64,000 nucleotides of DNA. Source: a bacterium. GTDB taxonomy: Bacteria; SM23-81; DAOVCL01. Location: assembly GCA_029932675.1 (NCBI GenBank), contig JAOZPP010000005.1, positions 1 through 64,000 on the forward strand, given 5' to 3'. Below the pieces are notes generated by a model. That model saw only the letters and a program-made list of their open reading frames with translations, was not told the DNA's origin and made no database searches. Positions 49,521-57,717 of the stretch are shown here, piece after piece (the stretch's first letter is position 1; each line of letters opens with the position of its first letter). A program made the translations under genes and the position numbers.

Positions 49521-49943
49521 GGGACTGTTAAGTTAGCTGGTGCTGTTTTTTCCTTTGTGAGAATTTTAGCCAATCAATTCTTGATGTTTCAATCCCTGAT
49601 AGAGAAAGGGGGCAGTGACCATTGCAGGGTGAATAGTTGCACCTGTGAAAGATATAAATCGATAAGCATAGAACCAGAGTTTCAGGAAAATATAGGTATT
49701 TTGAGGGTTTTTAAACCCCCTGCATTTGAGCAAGTTTTCTATCCAGTGCTTTGATGACATTTTCTACTCTATTGGTATCTCTCAGCAAGTCTGGGAGAAA
49801 GAAAGAGGTTGTCAATAGCTTGAAGTTCCTCCGCAGCGATCTGATAGTCTCTTCTAATGAATCGACAAGTCAATATTTTTCTCTAAGTATAAGAGATTAA
49901 AAAGGAAATCACAAGAAGTAGTAACAGTTAACTTAACAGTCCC
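49521..49943 (-). mobile_element. Internally deleted insertion sequence with inverted ends and target duplication
   Basis: The 19-base ends GGGACTGTTAAGTTAGCTG (49521-49539) and CAGTTAACTTAACAGTCCC (49925-49943) are inverted copies with one mismatch. Both are flanked by the same 8 bases TAATTTTG (49513-49520 and 49944-49951), the expected target-site duplication. The 423-base interior retains the C-terminal end of a transposase on the minus strand. Families with 8-base duplications include IS256, ISL3 and IS1595-type elements; I cannot choose among them. It is too short to transpose by itself but could be moved in trans by a full-length relative. Confidence 0.85.
49566..49868 (-). pseudogene. 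Transposase C-terminal remnant, frameshifted
   Basis: On the minus strand one frame (stop at 49711) reads DSLEETIRSLRRNFKLL, then LRDTNRVENVIKALDRK and LAQMQGV. A second frame continues KCRGFKNPQNTYIFLKLWF, YAYRFISFTGA and so on to a stop at 49566. Joining them by removing one G from the GGGGG run gives a continuous 'R-x-T-N-x-v-E-n ... GFKNPxNxxxFL', typical of the C-terminus of DDE transposases. An in-frame stop closes the upstream side near 49868. Confidence 0.7.
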
Positions 49944-49972
49944 TAATTTTGAAAAAAAATTAAAAAAAATCC

Positions 49973-50001
49973 TTGACAGTCCTAAAGAGAGGTATTAATA
50001 T
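49973..50001 (+). promoter_or_regulatory. sigma70-type promoter of the TonB receptor gene
   Basis: TTGACA (49973-49978) and TAATAT (49996-50001) with a 17-base spacer, preceded by a long A-tract that may act as an UP element. The start near 50008 leaves a 5' leader of about 50 bases before the receptor gene. The -35 box lies 22 bases from the target duplication of the deleted insertion sequence. Confidence 0.8.
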
Positions 50002-50060
50002 AGCTTGTCCAATTAAGGATTCTCTATGGATGAGAGGACTAAAGAAAGGAGGGAGAAGAG

Positions 50061-53000
50061 ATGATTAGAATAAAAAGCATAGTTATCTTTGTAGGTGTTT
50101 TTATTCCCTTAGTTCTTGCCGTTTCCCTTTGGGCGGGAACCACGGGCAAGATAGTGGGAACGGTGAGGGATAAAGACACCGGTGCCTCTCTGCCTGGGGT
50201 GAATATCGTAATCAGGGGGACGACGATGGGTGCGGCCACTAATTTAAAGGGAGAGTACTTTATCATCAATGTGCGGGCTGGCACCTATACTTTGGAAGCT
50301 ACAATGGTTGGTTATAAAAAGATGGTTGTCTCGAATGTGAAGGTATCAGCCGATCTAACTACTACTGTGAACTTTGAGCTTGAACCTACAGTGCTGGAGT
50401 TGGGGGAAGTTGTGGAGGTGACTGCGGAGAGGAAAATCGTTAGAAAGGATGTGACCTCTTCACAGAGGATAGTTGGCGGGCGGGAGATTCAGGAGATGCC
50501 AGTAAGCGATTTTGATGATGTGGTTGTTCAGCAAGTTGGTGTAGTAGAGACGAACTTAGGGTTATCTGGTGGGGTGCATATCCGTGGCGGTAGAGAAAAT
50601 GAAACGGCCTATATTGTTGATGGAGTATATACTAATGATCCATTTACTTCTCAGAGAGGGATATGGCTTGATAACAATGCAATTTCTGAGATGTCAGTTA
50701 CTACAGGGGGGTTTGATGCTGAATATGGGCAGGCTATGTCAGGGGTGGTTAATGTGGTAACTCCAGAGGCGGGAAGGGATTATGGTGGAATGCTGGAGTA
50801 TACTACAGATAGGCCTCTGAACGGTACTGATTATGACAATGACTATGACAATACCTATTTTAGCTTTGGTGGCCCCATACCTTGGTCCCATAGTAAGGCT
50901 GGGTTTTTCCTCTCTGGAGCTTATTTGGATGTGGGGAACCGGAATCCAATGATCCTGCCCACACCCCGAAATGATGAAATTCACCCCAGTGGGACAGCTA
51001 AGATTACTATTAGACCGACTAAGGCGATTAAGTTAACCCTTAACGGTAACTGGTCCAGACGGAAGTATCATGCTTACTCCACTCAGCAACACCACCGTTC
51101 ACGTGGGAAATGGTTATATGAGTGTCCTCTTTACAGGAGGGGAAACAGTCAGGTTAATTTGAAGTTCAACCATACTTTAAGTAAGAATACCTTCTATACA
51201 ATTAATATGGGGAGATTTAACACTTACACCAAATATAGTGCACAAAACGGAAGACATTACCACGATTTTCGGGCGATTGGCCCTGGCCTTAAATGGATGA
51301 GTGACCCGATAAAGTATGGCTGGTATGATCAGGAGTGGGGTACTTGGTTGGAAGGTCTAAACCCAGATTCGGTTTGGTTGGACTATTATAAAAAAGAGAT
51401 GTATTATTACCAAGATTCGAGTGGCACCTGGAGGTGGGTCAGTCCTGAACTCCACGCGGAGGCCTTAAATGATCGCTGGTTTGATACGGGTCATTGGATT
51501 GTGGACTATTCTGCTCCGGAGTCGGTGAGGTATGTGCCATTTGATCTGGATGCCTATTTGGAAGATGTGGCCAATTCACCAAATCACCAAAGCGACCTAT
51601 ATCAGGGTGATATAGACAGGTGGGCTTATCCTTATCCCCGTGATGAGTACCAACAGTTTATATATAACTTCTTCCCAAGATGGCATGATAGAAGGAGTAC
51701 ACATCATTTTTTGGACTTTAAATTGGAGAGTCAAGTAGATAAGTACAATTACTTGAAATTTGGGGTTAATGTGAGGAAATATGATTTGGAATTCACTGAC
51801 ATCCAATTTTCCAATTCACGTCCTTACTCCGATCACTACCACAAAAAACCTTTAGAATTTGCTATTTACTTGCAAGATAAAGTGGAATTCGAGGATCTGG
51901 TTTTCAAACCAGGCCTTAGGCTGGATTACTTCGACCCTGCTTCTCAGCGATACAAAGATTACACCAATGTGGAGCTGGGCAAAGAGGAGGCCAAATCCAG
52001 GGTTCAGATAAGTCCCAGAGTAGGAATTTCCTTCGCTGTAGGCGACAAAACGGTCTTGTATTGTAGCTATGGACACTTCTTTCAGATACCAGATCTAAGT
52101 GAGATATATATGGATCTTAACGCTGATCTAGCCACAGGTTATCCTCTGATTGGAGACCCAGGTTTGCCCCCTAAAAAGACGATTTCCTATGAGATTGGTT
52201 TGAAACACGCCTTTACTCCAGATGTAAGGGGTGATATCACTGCCTATTATAAGGACGTTCCAGTGCTTTTATCCAGCGAACAGGTGGATACGTATCTGGA
52301 AAGGGTTGGTATGCCCGTGCAATACACCCGAATGACAACGAATGATTTTGCCACTATTAAGGGGATAGATGTGAGTTTAAGTAAGAGGAGAGGTATATTT
52401 ACAGGGAAGTTAACTTATTCCTACTTGAGTGCTAAGGGGAGCGGTTCTAATGGAAGGGAGTTCTACTACTATTATATGGTGGAAGGCGAACCACGTCCCA
52501 AAAGAGAATATCCGTTGGAGTTTGATATCAATCATACGATTAAGGCGAGCCTGAATATGTATCTAAAAAAGGGATATGGTCCTGCTCTTTGGGGGTTTAA
52601 ACCTCTCTCTGATTTGAATGCCAATCTTCAGTTTACCTTCATGTCAGGGGCACCTTATACACCCGTGAATGAGAAGGGCAAGCCAATGGAGATGGGTTCC
52701 AAGAAGATGCCCTCATTTCAGAAAACCGATTTGAAAGTGGAGAAGGGATTTGGATTGGGCGGCAAATATGAATGTAGCTTTTTTATAGATGTGAGGAATC
52801 TCTTTGATGTGGAAAACGTTGTGAACATTTATCGCTCCACAGGTAAACCAGATGATGATTCATATAAGCCTACAAGGGAAAGTTTCTCTTCGGAGGAGGA
52901 GTGGAAGAAGGCCGTAGAAGATTGGTATAAGTATGTCAAGAATCCCAACAATTATGGGGAGCCTCGAATTATCAAATTGGGATTGAGGTTATCCTTTTAA
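50061..53000 (+). CDS. TonB-dependent receptor with carboxypeptidase-regulatory-like domain
   Basis: 979 residues; ATG behind AAAGGAGGGAGAAGAG. The signal peptide ends near residue 28. Residues 30-110 are the carboxypeptidase-like domain (GTVRDKDTGASLPGVNIVIRG, GYKKMVVSNVKVS), 130-240 the plug (SGGVHIRGGRENETAYIVDGV, SVTTGGFDAEYGQAMSGVVNV), and the rest a large outer-membrane barrel ending in a terminal LRLSF. The plug wording is of the CirA/SusC-like type common in FCB phyla. The substrate is unknown, and no SusD gene follows. Base composition is more AT-rich than the flagellar cluster. It heads a group with the fibronectin-like and PorV-like genes. Confidence 0.88.
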   Translation: MIRIKSIVIFVGVFIPLVLAVSLWAGTTGKIVGTVRDKDTGASLPGVNIVIRGTTMGAATNLKGEYFIINVRAGTYTLEATMVGYKKMVVSNVKVSADLTTTVNFELEPTVLELGEVVEVTAERKIVRKDVTSSQRIVGGREIQEMPVSDFDDVVVQQVGVVETNLGLSGGVHIRGGRENETAYIVDGVYTNDPFTSQRGIWLDNNAISEMSVTTGGFDAEYGQAMSGVVNVVTPEAGRDYGGMLEYTTDRPLNGTDYDNDYDNTYFSFGGPIPWSHSKAGFFLSGAYLDVGNRNPMILPTPRNDEIHPSGTAKITIRPTKAIKLTLNGNWSRRKYHAYSTQQHHRSRGKWLYECPLYRRGNSQVNLKFNHTLSKNTFYTINMGRFNTYTKYSAQNGRHYHDFRAIGPGLKWMSDPIKYGWYDQEWGTWLEGLNPDSVWLDYYKKEMYYYQDSSGTWRWVSPELHAEALNDRWFDTGHWIVDYSAPESVRYVPFDLDAYLEDVANSPNHQSDLYQGDIDRWAYPYPRDEYQQFIYNFFPRWHDRRSTHHFLDFKLESQVDKYNYLKFGVNVRKYDLEFTDIQFSNSRPYSDHYHKKPLEFAIYLQDKVEFEDLVFKPGLRLDYFDPASQRYKDYTNVELGKEEAKSRVQISPRVGISFAVGDKTVLYCSYGHFFQIPDLSEIYMDLNADLATGYPLIGDPGLPPKKTISYEIGLKHAFTPDVRGDITAYYKDVPVLLSSEQVDTYLERVGMPVQYTRMTTNDFATIKGIDVSLSKRRGIFTGKLTYSYLSAKGSGSNGREFYYYYMVEGEPRPKREYPLEFDINHTIKASLNMYLKKGYGPALWGFKPLSDLNANLQFTFMSGAPYTPVNEKGKPMEMGSKKMPSFQKTDLKVEKGFGLGGKYECSFFIDVRNLFDVENVVNIYRSTGKPDDDSYKPTRESFSSEEEWKKAVEDWYKYVKNPNNYGEPRIIKLGLRLSF

Positions 53001-53136
53001 AGAGCCGTTATCCTTCCTTCCCCAATAGGGGTATGGATCTGTTTTAACGGGCCCTCAACTCTGAAATTTCTTAGAGATGATTCCCAAATGGCCATTTATG
53101 TTCGGTTAAACTGTAAAATGCCATAAGGAGGAGAAG

Positions 53137-56100
53137 ATGCATAATAGTATAATCAAAGTTAGTTTATTTACGCTTTTAGGGACTGTTACCCTGTTAGTGG
53201 GGAATCCTCATCCAGGGTGGGCACGTTGGCAGGATGATTATTATCAAAAATATAAGGAGTTTTTGAGAACAAAGGGGGAAAACTCCGAGAGTAGTGGGTA
53301 TTATAAGGTAGGTTTCACTACTGGTGAGATGCCGGACACCTCGATTGGTCCTACCTCACCGATGATTTCTTGGTTGGGGGTAGGTAAACTCTGTGCTATT
53401 ACGGTAAGTAATACCGCCCAGGGGGGACTTTTTTCACCTCCAATTGGTTGGAGTGGATACAATGGGAGGTGGCCTACAGGTTACTTTTATGGGGAAGGAT
53501 TTAATGGGGACTATCCTTGTGGGCAAAATCAATATTATAATTGGGGATGTGGGGTTTGGATTGGGGGGTTATATCCGAGGATCAATCCAGTCACACAGGA
53601 GACCACCTGGGTGCCTAGAGTTGTTACTGGGGGCTATTACTCTGATCTGTCGGCGATGAGCAAGCTATATGCAACCAATGAGGTGATACCAGCCGGTCAG
53701 GAAGGAGCGGGGGATAGGTTGTTTGCAGACCCCGGGACCACGCCAGCTAGCTATCAGTATCGTTGGGTTTTTGCCGATACTGAGGCTATAAATCCCCGCC
53801 GCCGAAAGAATTTTCCTGATCTGTATGACAGGTTTAGATTAGACCCGGCCAATGGGGATATGGTGGCTATAGAGGAGACTTGGTCTGTGGCGGGGGATTG
53901 GGTCTCCGAGGACGAGGCAAGAACCCTTTTTACCTTTGGATATGATGGAGATCCACTTGGGGTCAAATTGATCCAGAGGACTTATGATTGGAACTATGGT
54001 TATAACGATGATTATATTTACATCAACTACCGGATTGTGAATATGAACGAAGTTCCCATAGAGAGCGTTTATGTCGGTTATTTTATGGACAATGACATTG
54101 GTGCTTTGGGGATAGAGGCTGCAGAAGGTAGTAACGACGATTTGGTGGGTTTTGATAAAGAGCTTAACCTGGGTTATACCTATGATTCGAACTTAGGTGA
54201 GCCCGGTTGGAAGACACCAGCAGGCTATATTGGATGTGTCTTCGTGGAAACGCCACGCAGGCCAGATGGGGAACAGATTGGTTTGACTGGTTTTCAGACC
54301 TGGACCAGAGAAGGTCCTGAGGGAAGAACTGTCGATGATCTGGAGGCGGATTGGGCAAAATATGCCGAATTGGATGGCCGTTATTCTAAGACTAAGGAGT
54401 GTTATGATCCCGATACTGCCCGCTTTGAGGTTTTCCAGAAACCTCAGGATGTGCGTCATCTTTCTGCTTCAGGGCCTTATTATCGATTAGAACCTGGGGA
54501 GGAGATTTCCTTTACTATTGCCATTGTGATGGGGATGAGTTTATCGGAATTGAAGGAAAATACTCTCCAGGCGGTAAAACAGTTTGAGATGGGGTATATT
54601 GGTACAGCTCCTCCTCCTCCTCCTCATTTGACGGTCACTCCTGGTGATCAGAAGGTCTTTCTATCCTGGGATAATTACCCAGAAGATAAGGAGGATATAA
54701 TTACTGGGGAGAAGGACTTTGAGGGATACAGAGTTTATAAAAGCACAACTGGTGTTGAAGGTGATTGGACGCTTTTGGCCGACTATGATATTAACTCCGA
54801 TAGCTTAGGAACCCCAGGTACTGCAGACAGCACCGGAAATGTAGTTATAGTGAAGTATAAGAGAGGAACTTCTAAACTCAGATTTGGAGCAGGTGGTTTT
54901 TACCCACCCATGCTGCCATATTTTTCGGGCAATGAATATGCTATTGAGTTCCTGACCGATGATTATTTTCAGGTTGAGAATGTGTCCAAGCAGATAACCT
55001 ATAAATGCAGAAAGCAGTATAAAGGAGGAGATTATTTTGCAGTTTTGCACGCTGACACAGTGGTAGAGGGGAGCGGTGACACTTTGATTTTTCCGGATAC
55101 CACCAATTTTTACGATCCGGATTTCTCTAATTATCCTCACTCCCTTTTTCATGCTCAATATCATCCGGGGGCTTTTATCTATATGGATGGGTTCTATGTC
55201 TATATAGCCAATGGTAAACCCAGCCCAGATGATCCACCATTGACTAAATATGAACCTCAAAAAGGGGACCTTTTTCGCATCGTTACCAAGGTCAGCACTG
55301 ATATCGGCCCCCAAAATGGGCTTCAATATCATTATGTTGATGATGAGGGATTAATCAATGGGATGCCTTATTACTATGCGGTCACCTCATACGATAAAGG
55401 TTACCCAGGGATGGAGTTGGAACCTTTAGAGAGTGCTAAGATTAAACATTTGGTTATTCCCAGGGCTACTCCTGCTGATGAATATGGTCCATCGGCCAGC
55501 TCAATTTCCCATGTCTGGGGTGTTTGCGAGGGGGAAGTAAGGGTTGAGATTACTAATCCGGAGAAGTTGCAATCTGGAAATTATGAGGTGACTTTCTACC
55601 CTGACACTGGCGTCTATGTGCCAGCTAGTGGGTGGAATCTAACAAATATTACCGATCCTTCTAATCCGGTTCCAGTTTTACAAAACAAGGGGTTGTATGT
55701 TAACCCCTTTACCCATCAGAAGTACGCCAGCTGTGATACCCTAGGGTTCCATATTTCGATAGTTGGACCCGACCGGAATATGGTGATTCCAGACACCTTA
55801 ATCGATCTGGTTGAGGGAGATACTACTATCTATGCAGGGGAATGGAACAATGAATGTTCTTTCAACTTTATTCTCCAAGGGGATCAAGGGGTTGGGCCTT
55901 ATACTTACGAAATTACCTTTCCTGATAGCGGATGTATAGATGTGGCTGCTGATTCAATAGTTCCCTGGTGTGTAAGAAATAAAACCTTGGATGAACCGTG
56001 CCCTACCTATTATACGGGAAGGAATGATAATACGATACGTATATTGAAAAGGGATTACAGCGATTTTGGTGATGTCGCTATAGAGATGATTCCAGATTTT

Positions 56101-56577
56101 CTGCATTTCAAAGACCCAGTTTTGGATACCATATTTGGGGTTTATCCGGACAGCAGCGATCCTCCAACTCCTAATGATATCTATACCATTAGAACCCGTA
56201 AGACCTTTGCTGGGGGTAGCAAGGGAGATGTGTTCAGGTTTAGCATTAGGTCTCTAAAGGAGAAAAAACCTGCTTACAATTTGGAGAGGATAAGGGTAGT
56301 TCCTAATCCCTACTATATGAAGGCTGCCTGGGATACGGACAAATACCATCGGAAAATTATGTTTACTCACCTTCCTGCGAAATGCACTATTCGAATTTTC
56401 ACCGTATCTGGGCTTCTGATCCGCACCATTAAACACGAAAGCGAAAGTGGTAATGGAGATGAGTTTTGGAATATGACTACAGATGAAAATTTGGATATTA
56501 TGAGTGGTTTATACATCTACCAAGTCAAAGCAGAGGATGGGAAAACCAAAGTGGGTAAATTTGCCATTATTCGCTAA
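53137..56577 (+). CDS. Large exported protein with fibronectin III-like domain and sorting-like C-terminus
   Basis: 1146 residues, ATG behind AAGGAGGAGAAG; the signal peptide ends around residue 29 (HPGWA). The N-terminal 480 residues are a Trp/Tyr/Gly-rich domain without recognised motifs. After a PPPPP linker near residue 490 there is a fibronectin III-like domain (LTVTPGDQKVFLSWDNYPED, FEGYRVYKST). The C-terminus (RVVPNPYYMKAAWDTDKYHR, IRIFTVSGLLIRTIKHESE, SGLYIYQVKAEDG) is a variant of the T9SS sorting fold with PNPY instead of NYPNPFN. It probably reaches the cell surface together with the adjacent receptor. Function unknown. Confidence 0.75.
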   Translation: MHNSIIKVSLFTLLGTVTLLVGNPHPGWARWQDDYYQKYKEFLRTKGENSESSGYYKVGFTTGEMPDTSIGPTSPMISWLGVGKLCAITVSNTAQGGLFSPPIGWSGYNGRWPTGYFYGEGFNGDYPCGQNQYYNWGCGVWIGGLYPRINPVTQETTWVPRVVTGGYYSDLSAMSKLYATNEVIPAGQEGAGDRLFADPGTTPASYQYRWVFADTEAINPRRRKNFPDLYDRFRLDPANGDMVAIEETWSVAGDWVSEDEARTLFTFGYDGDPLGVKLIQRTYDWNYGYNDDYIYINYRIVNMNEVPIESVYVGYFMDNDIGALGIEAAEGSNDDLVGFDKELNLGYTYDSNLGEPGWKTPAGYIGCVFVETPRRPDGEQIGLTGFQTWTREGPEGRTVDDLEADWAKYAELDGRYSKTKECYDPDTARFEVFQKPQDVRHLSASGPYYRLEPGEEISFTIAIVMGMSLSELKENTLQAVKQFEMGYIGTAPPPPPHLTVTPGDQKVFLSWDNYPEDKEDIITGEKDFEGYRVYKSTTGVEGDWTLLADYDINSDSLGTPGTADSTGNVVIVKYKRGTSKLRFGAGGFYPPMLPYFSGNEYAIEFLTDDYFQVENVSKQITYKCRKQYKGGDYFAVLHADTVVEGSGDTLIFPDTTNFYDPDFSNYPHSLFHAQYHPGAFIYMDGFYVYIANGKPSPDDPPLTKYEPQKGDLFRIVTKVSTDIGPQNGLQYHYVDDEGLINGMPYYYAVTSYDKGYPGMELEPLESAKIKHLVIPRATPADEYGPSASSISHVWGVCEGEVRVEITNPEKLQSGNYEVTFYPDTGVYVPASGWNLTNITDPSNPVPVLQNKGLYVNPFTHQKYASCDTLGFHISIVGPDRNMVIPDTLIDLVEGDTTIYAGEWNNECSFNFILQGDQGVGPYTYEITFPDSGCIDVAADSIVPWCVRNKTLDEPCPTYYTGRNDNTIRILKRDYSDFGDVAIEMIPDFLHFKDPVLDTIFGVYPDSSDPPTPNDIYTIRTRKTFAGGSKGDVFRFSIRSLKEKKPAYNLERIRVVPNPYYMKAAWDTDKYHRKIMFTHLPAKCTIRIFTVSGLLIRTIKHESESGNGDEFWNMTTDENLDIMSGLYIYQVKAEDGKTKVGKFAIIR

Positions 56578-56609
56578 TCTTTGATCTTAACAAAATAGGA
56601 GGTGGGGTC

Positions 56610-57581
56610 ATGAAAAGAATGTTGGCTTTTATACTCTTTTTGCTTTTTGTTCAAGTCTTCATCCCCCAGGTCTCAAAGGCCAGATTAGGGGGGGCAGGTG
56701 TGGGGTTCCTCAATTTGGGGGGGGGGAGTAGGGGTATAGCTTTAGGGGGAGCGTACAGTGCTCCAGCAGAAGGGTTAGAGGCTATCTATTGGAATCCTGC
56801 GGGATTGGCCTATATGGAGAGGACGAGTGTCTCTTTCACCCATGGTCAACTTTACGCCGATCTCAAAAATGAGAATGTCGCTTTTGCTATGCCCTTGGGA
56901 GGAGGTGTATTGGGATTTAGTGGATATGCCCTTCTATCTGGAAAGATAGAGAAGACCACCATAGAAGATCAGGACGGCACAGGGGAATTTTATACCGCTA
57001 ATGATTTCGCCGGTGGCATATCTTACGCCCGTATGATGACCGACAAATTCGCTTTTGGTTTAACAGTCAAACTAATTGACGCAAATATAGACAAATGTTC
57101 AGCTATTGCTTGGGCCTTTGATATAGGGGGGACCTATAACACCGGTTTTAGGAATTTGCGGTTGGGATTCGTTATACGCAATTTTGGGCCAGATACCCAT
57201 TATGAGGGGGAGAATTTGCAATATCTCGAAAACGAGTATTTGAAGGCTACTTACCGTTCCGATCCCTTCCCCTTGCCAATGAGCTTTCAAATGGGCTTTG
57301 CCTATGATGTTATTAACTCTAAGGATAACAAAATAACTGCGCTTGTCGATTTAGTTCATCCGATTGATCAGGACGAAACGATTGCTGGGGGGATCGAATA
57401 TTGGTTGAGGGACACATATGCCTTAAGGGTAGGTTATTCTGAAGAAAACAATAGAGGATTGCGTGGGGGGGTGGGAGTGAAACTCTCTTTGGGGACGATC
57501 AAAACAAATATCGATTACAGCTATGAGTTTCATCAATATCTTGATGGGATTCAACGTTTTACAATTGAGTTTACATATTGA
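56610..57581 (+). CDS. PorV/PorQ-family outer-membrane protein
   Basis: 323 residues, with ATG behind AAAATAGGAGGTGGGGTC. After a signal peptide the typical start appears: FLNLGGGSRGIALGGAYSA, then EGLEAIYWNPAGLAYME. It continues as a beta-barrel of the FadL-like PorV/UPF0164 type (AFGLTVKLIDA, EYWLRDTYALRVGY) ending with an aromatic residue (FTIEFTY). In T9SS organisms PorV shuttles cargo from the translocon to the sortase complex, and other members act beside secreted proteins. It follows the large exported protein by 32 bases, so the two may work together. The other T9SS core genes are not in the window. Confidence 0.8.
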   Translation: MKRMLAFILFLLFVQVFIPQVSKARLGGAGVGFLNLGGGSRGIALGGAYSAPAEGLEAIYWNPAGLAYMERTSVSFTHGQLYADLKNENVAFAMPLGGGVLGFSGYALLSGKIEKTTIEDQDGTGEFYTANDFAGGISYARMMTDKFAFGLTVKLIDANIDKCSAIAWAFDIGGTYNTGFRNLRLGFVIRNFGPDTHYEGENLQYLENEYLKATYRSDPFPLPMSFQMGFAYDVINSKDNKITALVDLVHPIDQDETIAGGIEYWLRDTYALRVGYSEENNRGLRGGVGVKLSLGTIKTNIDYSYEFHQYLDGIQRFTIEFTY

Positions 57582-57717
57582 AAGGATTTGATGGCACACT
57601 AACTAACAATTGAGGTTTAAGGTGAAATGGGGAAGGAGGTGATGTTTATTGGAAAGAAAGTATAGATAGTATATGGTGCTTATAACCTTTTGAATGAAAT
57701 ATAAGGAGGGTAAGGAA

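Noticed and set aside
49585-49610. String GTTTCAATCCCTGATAG, which looks like the start of a type I/III CRISPR repeat
   Set aside because: It occurs once, without spacers or cas genes, and lies within the coding remnant of the transposase on the other strand.
57630-57671. Strong ribosome site GGAAGGAGGTG followed by a seven-codon open frame
   Set aside because: Too short to support as a gene; it ends at once and does not overlap the next cistron.
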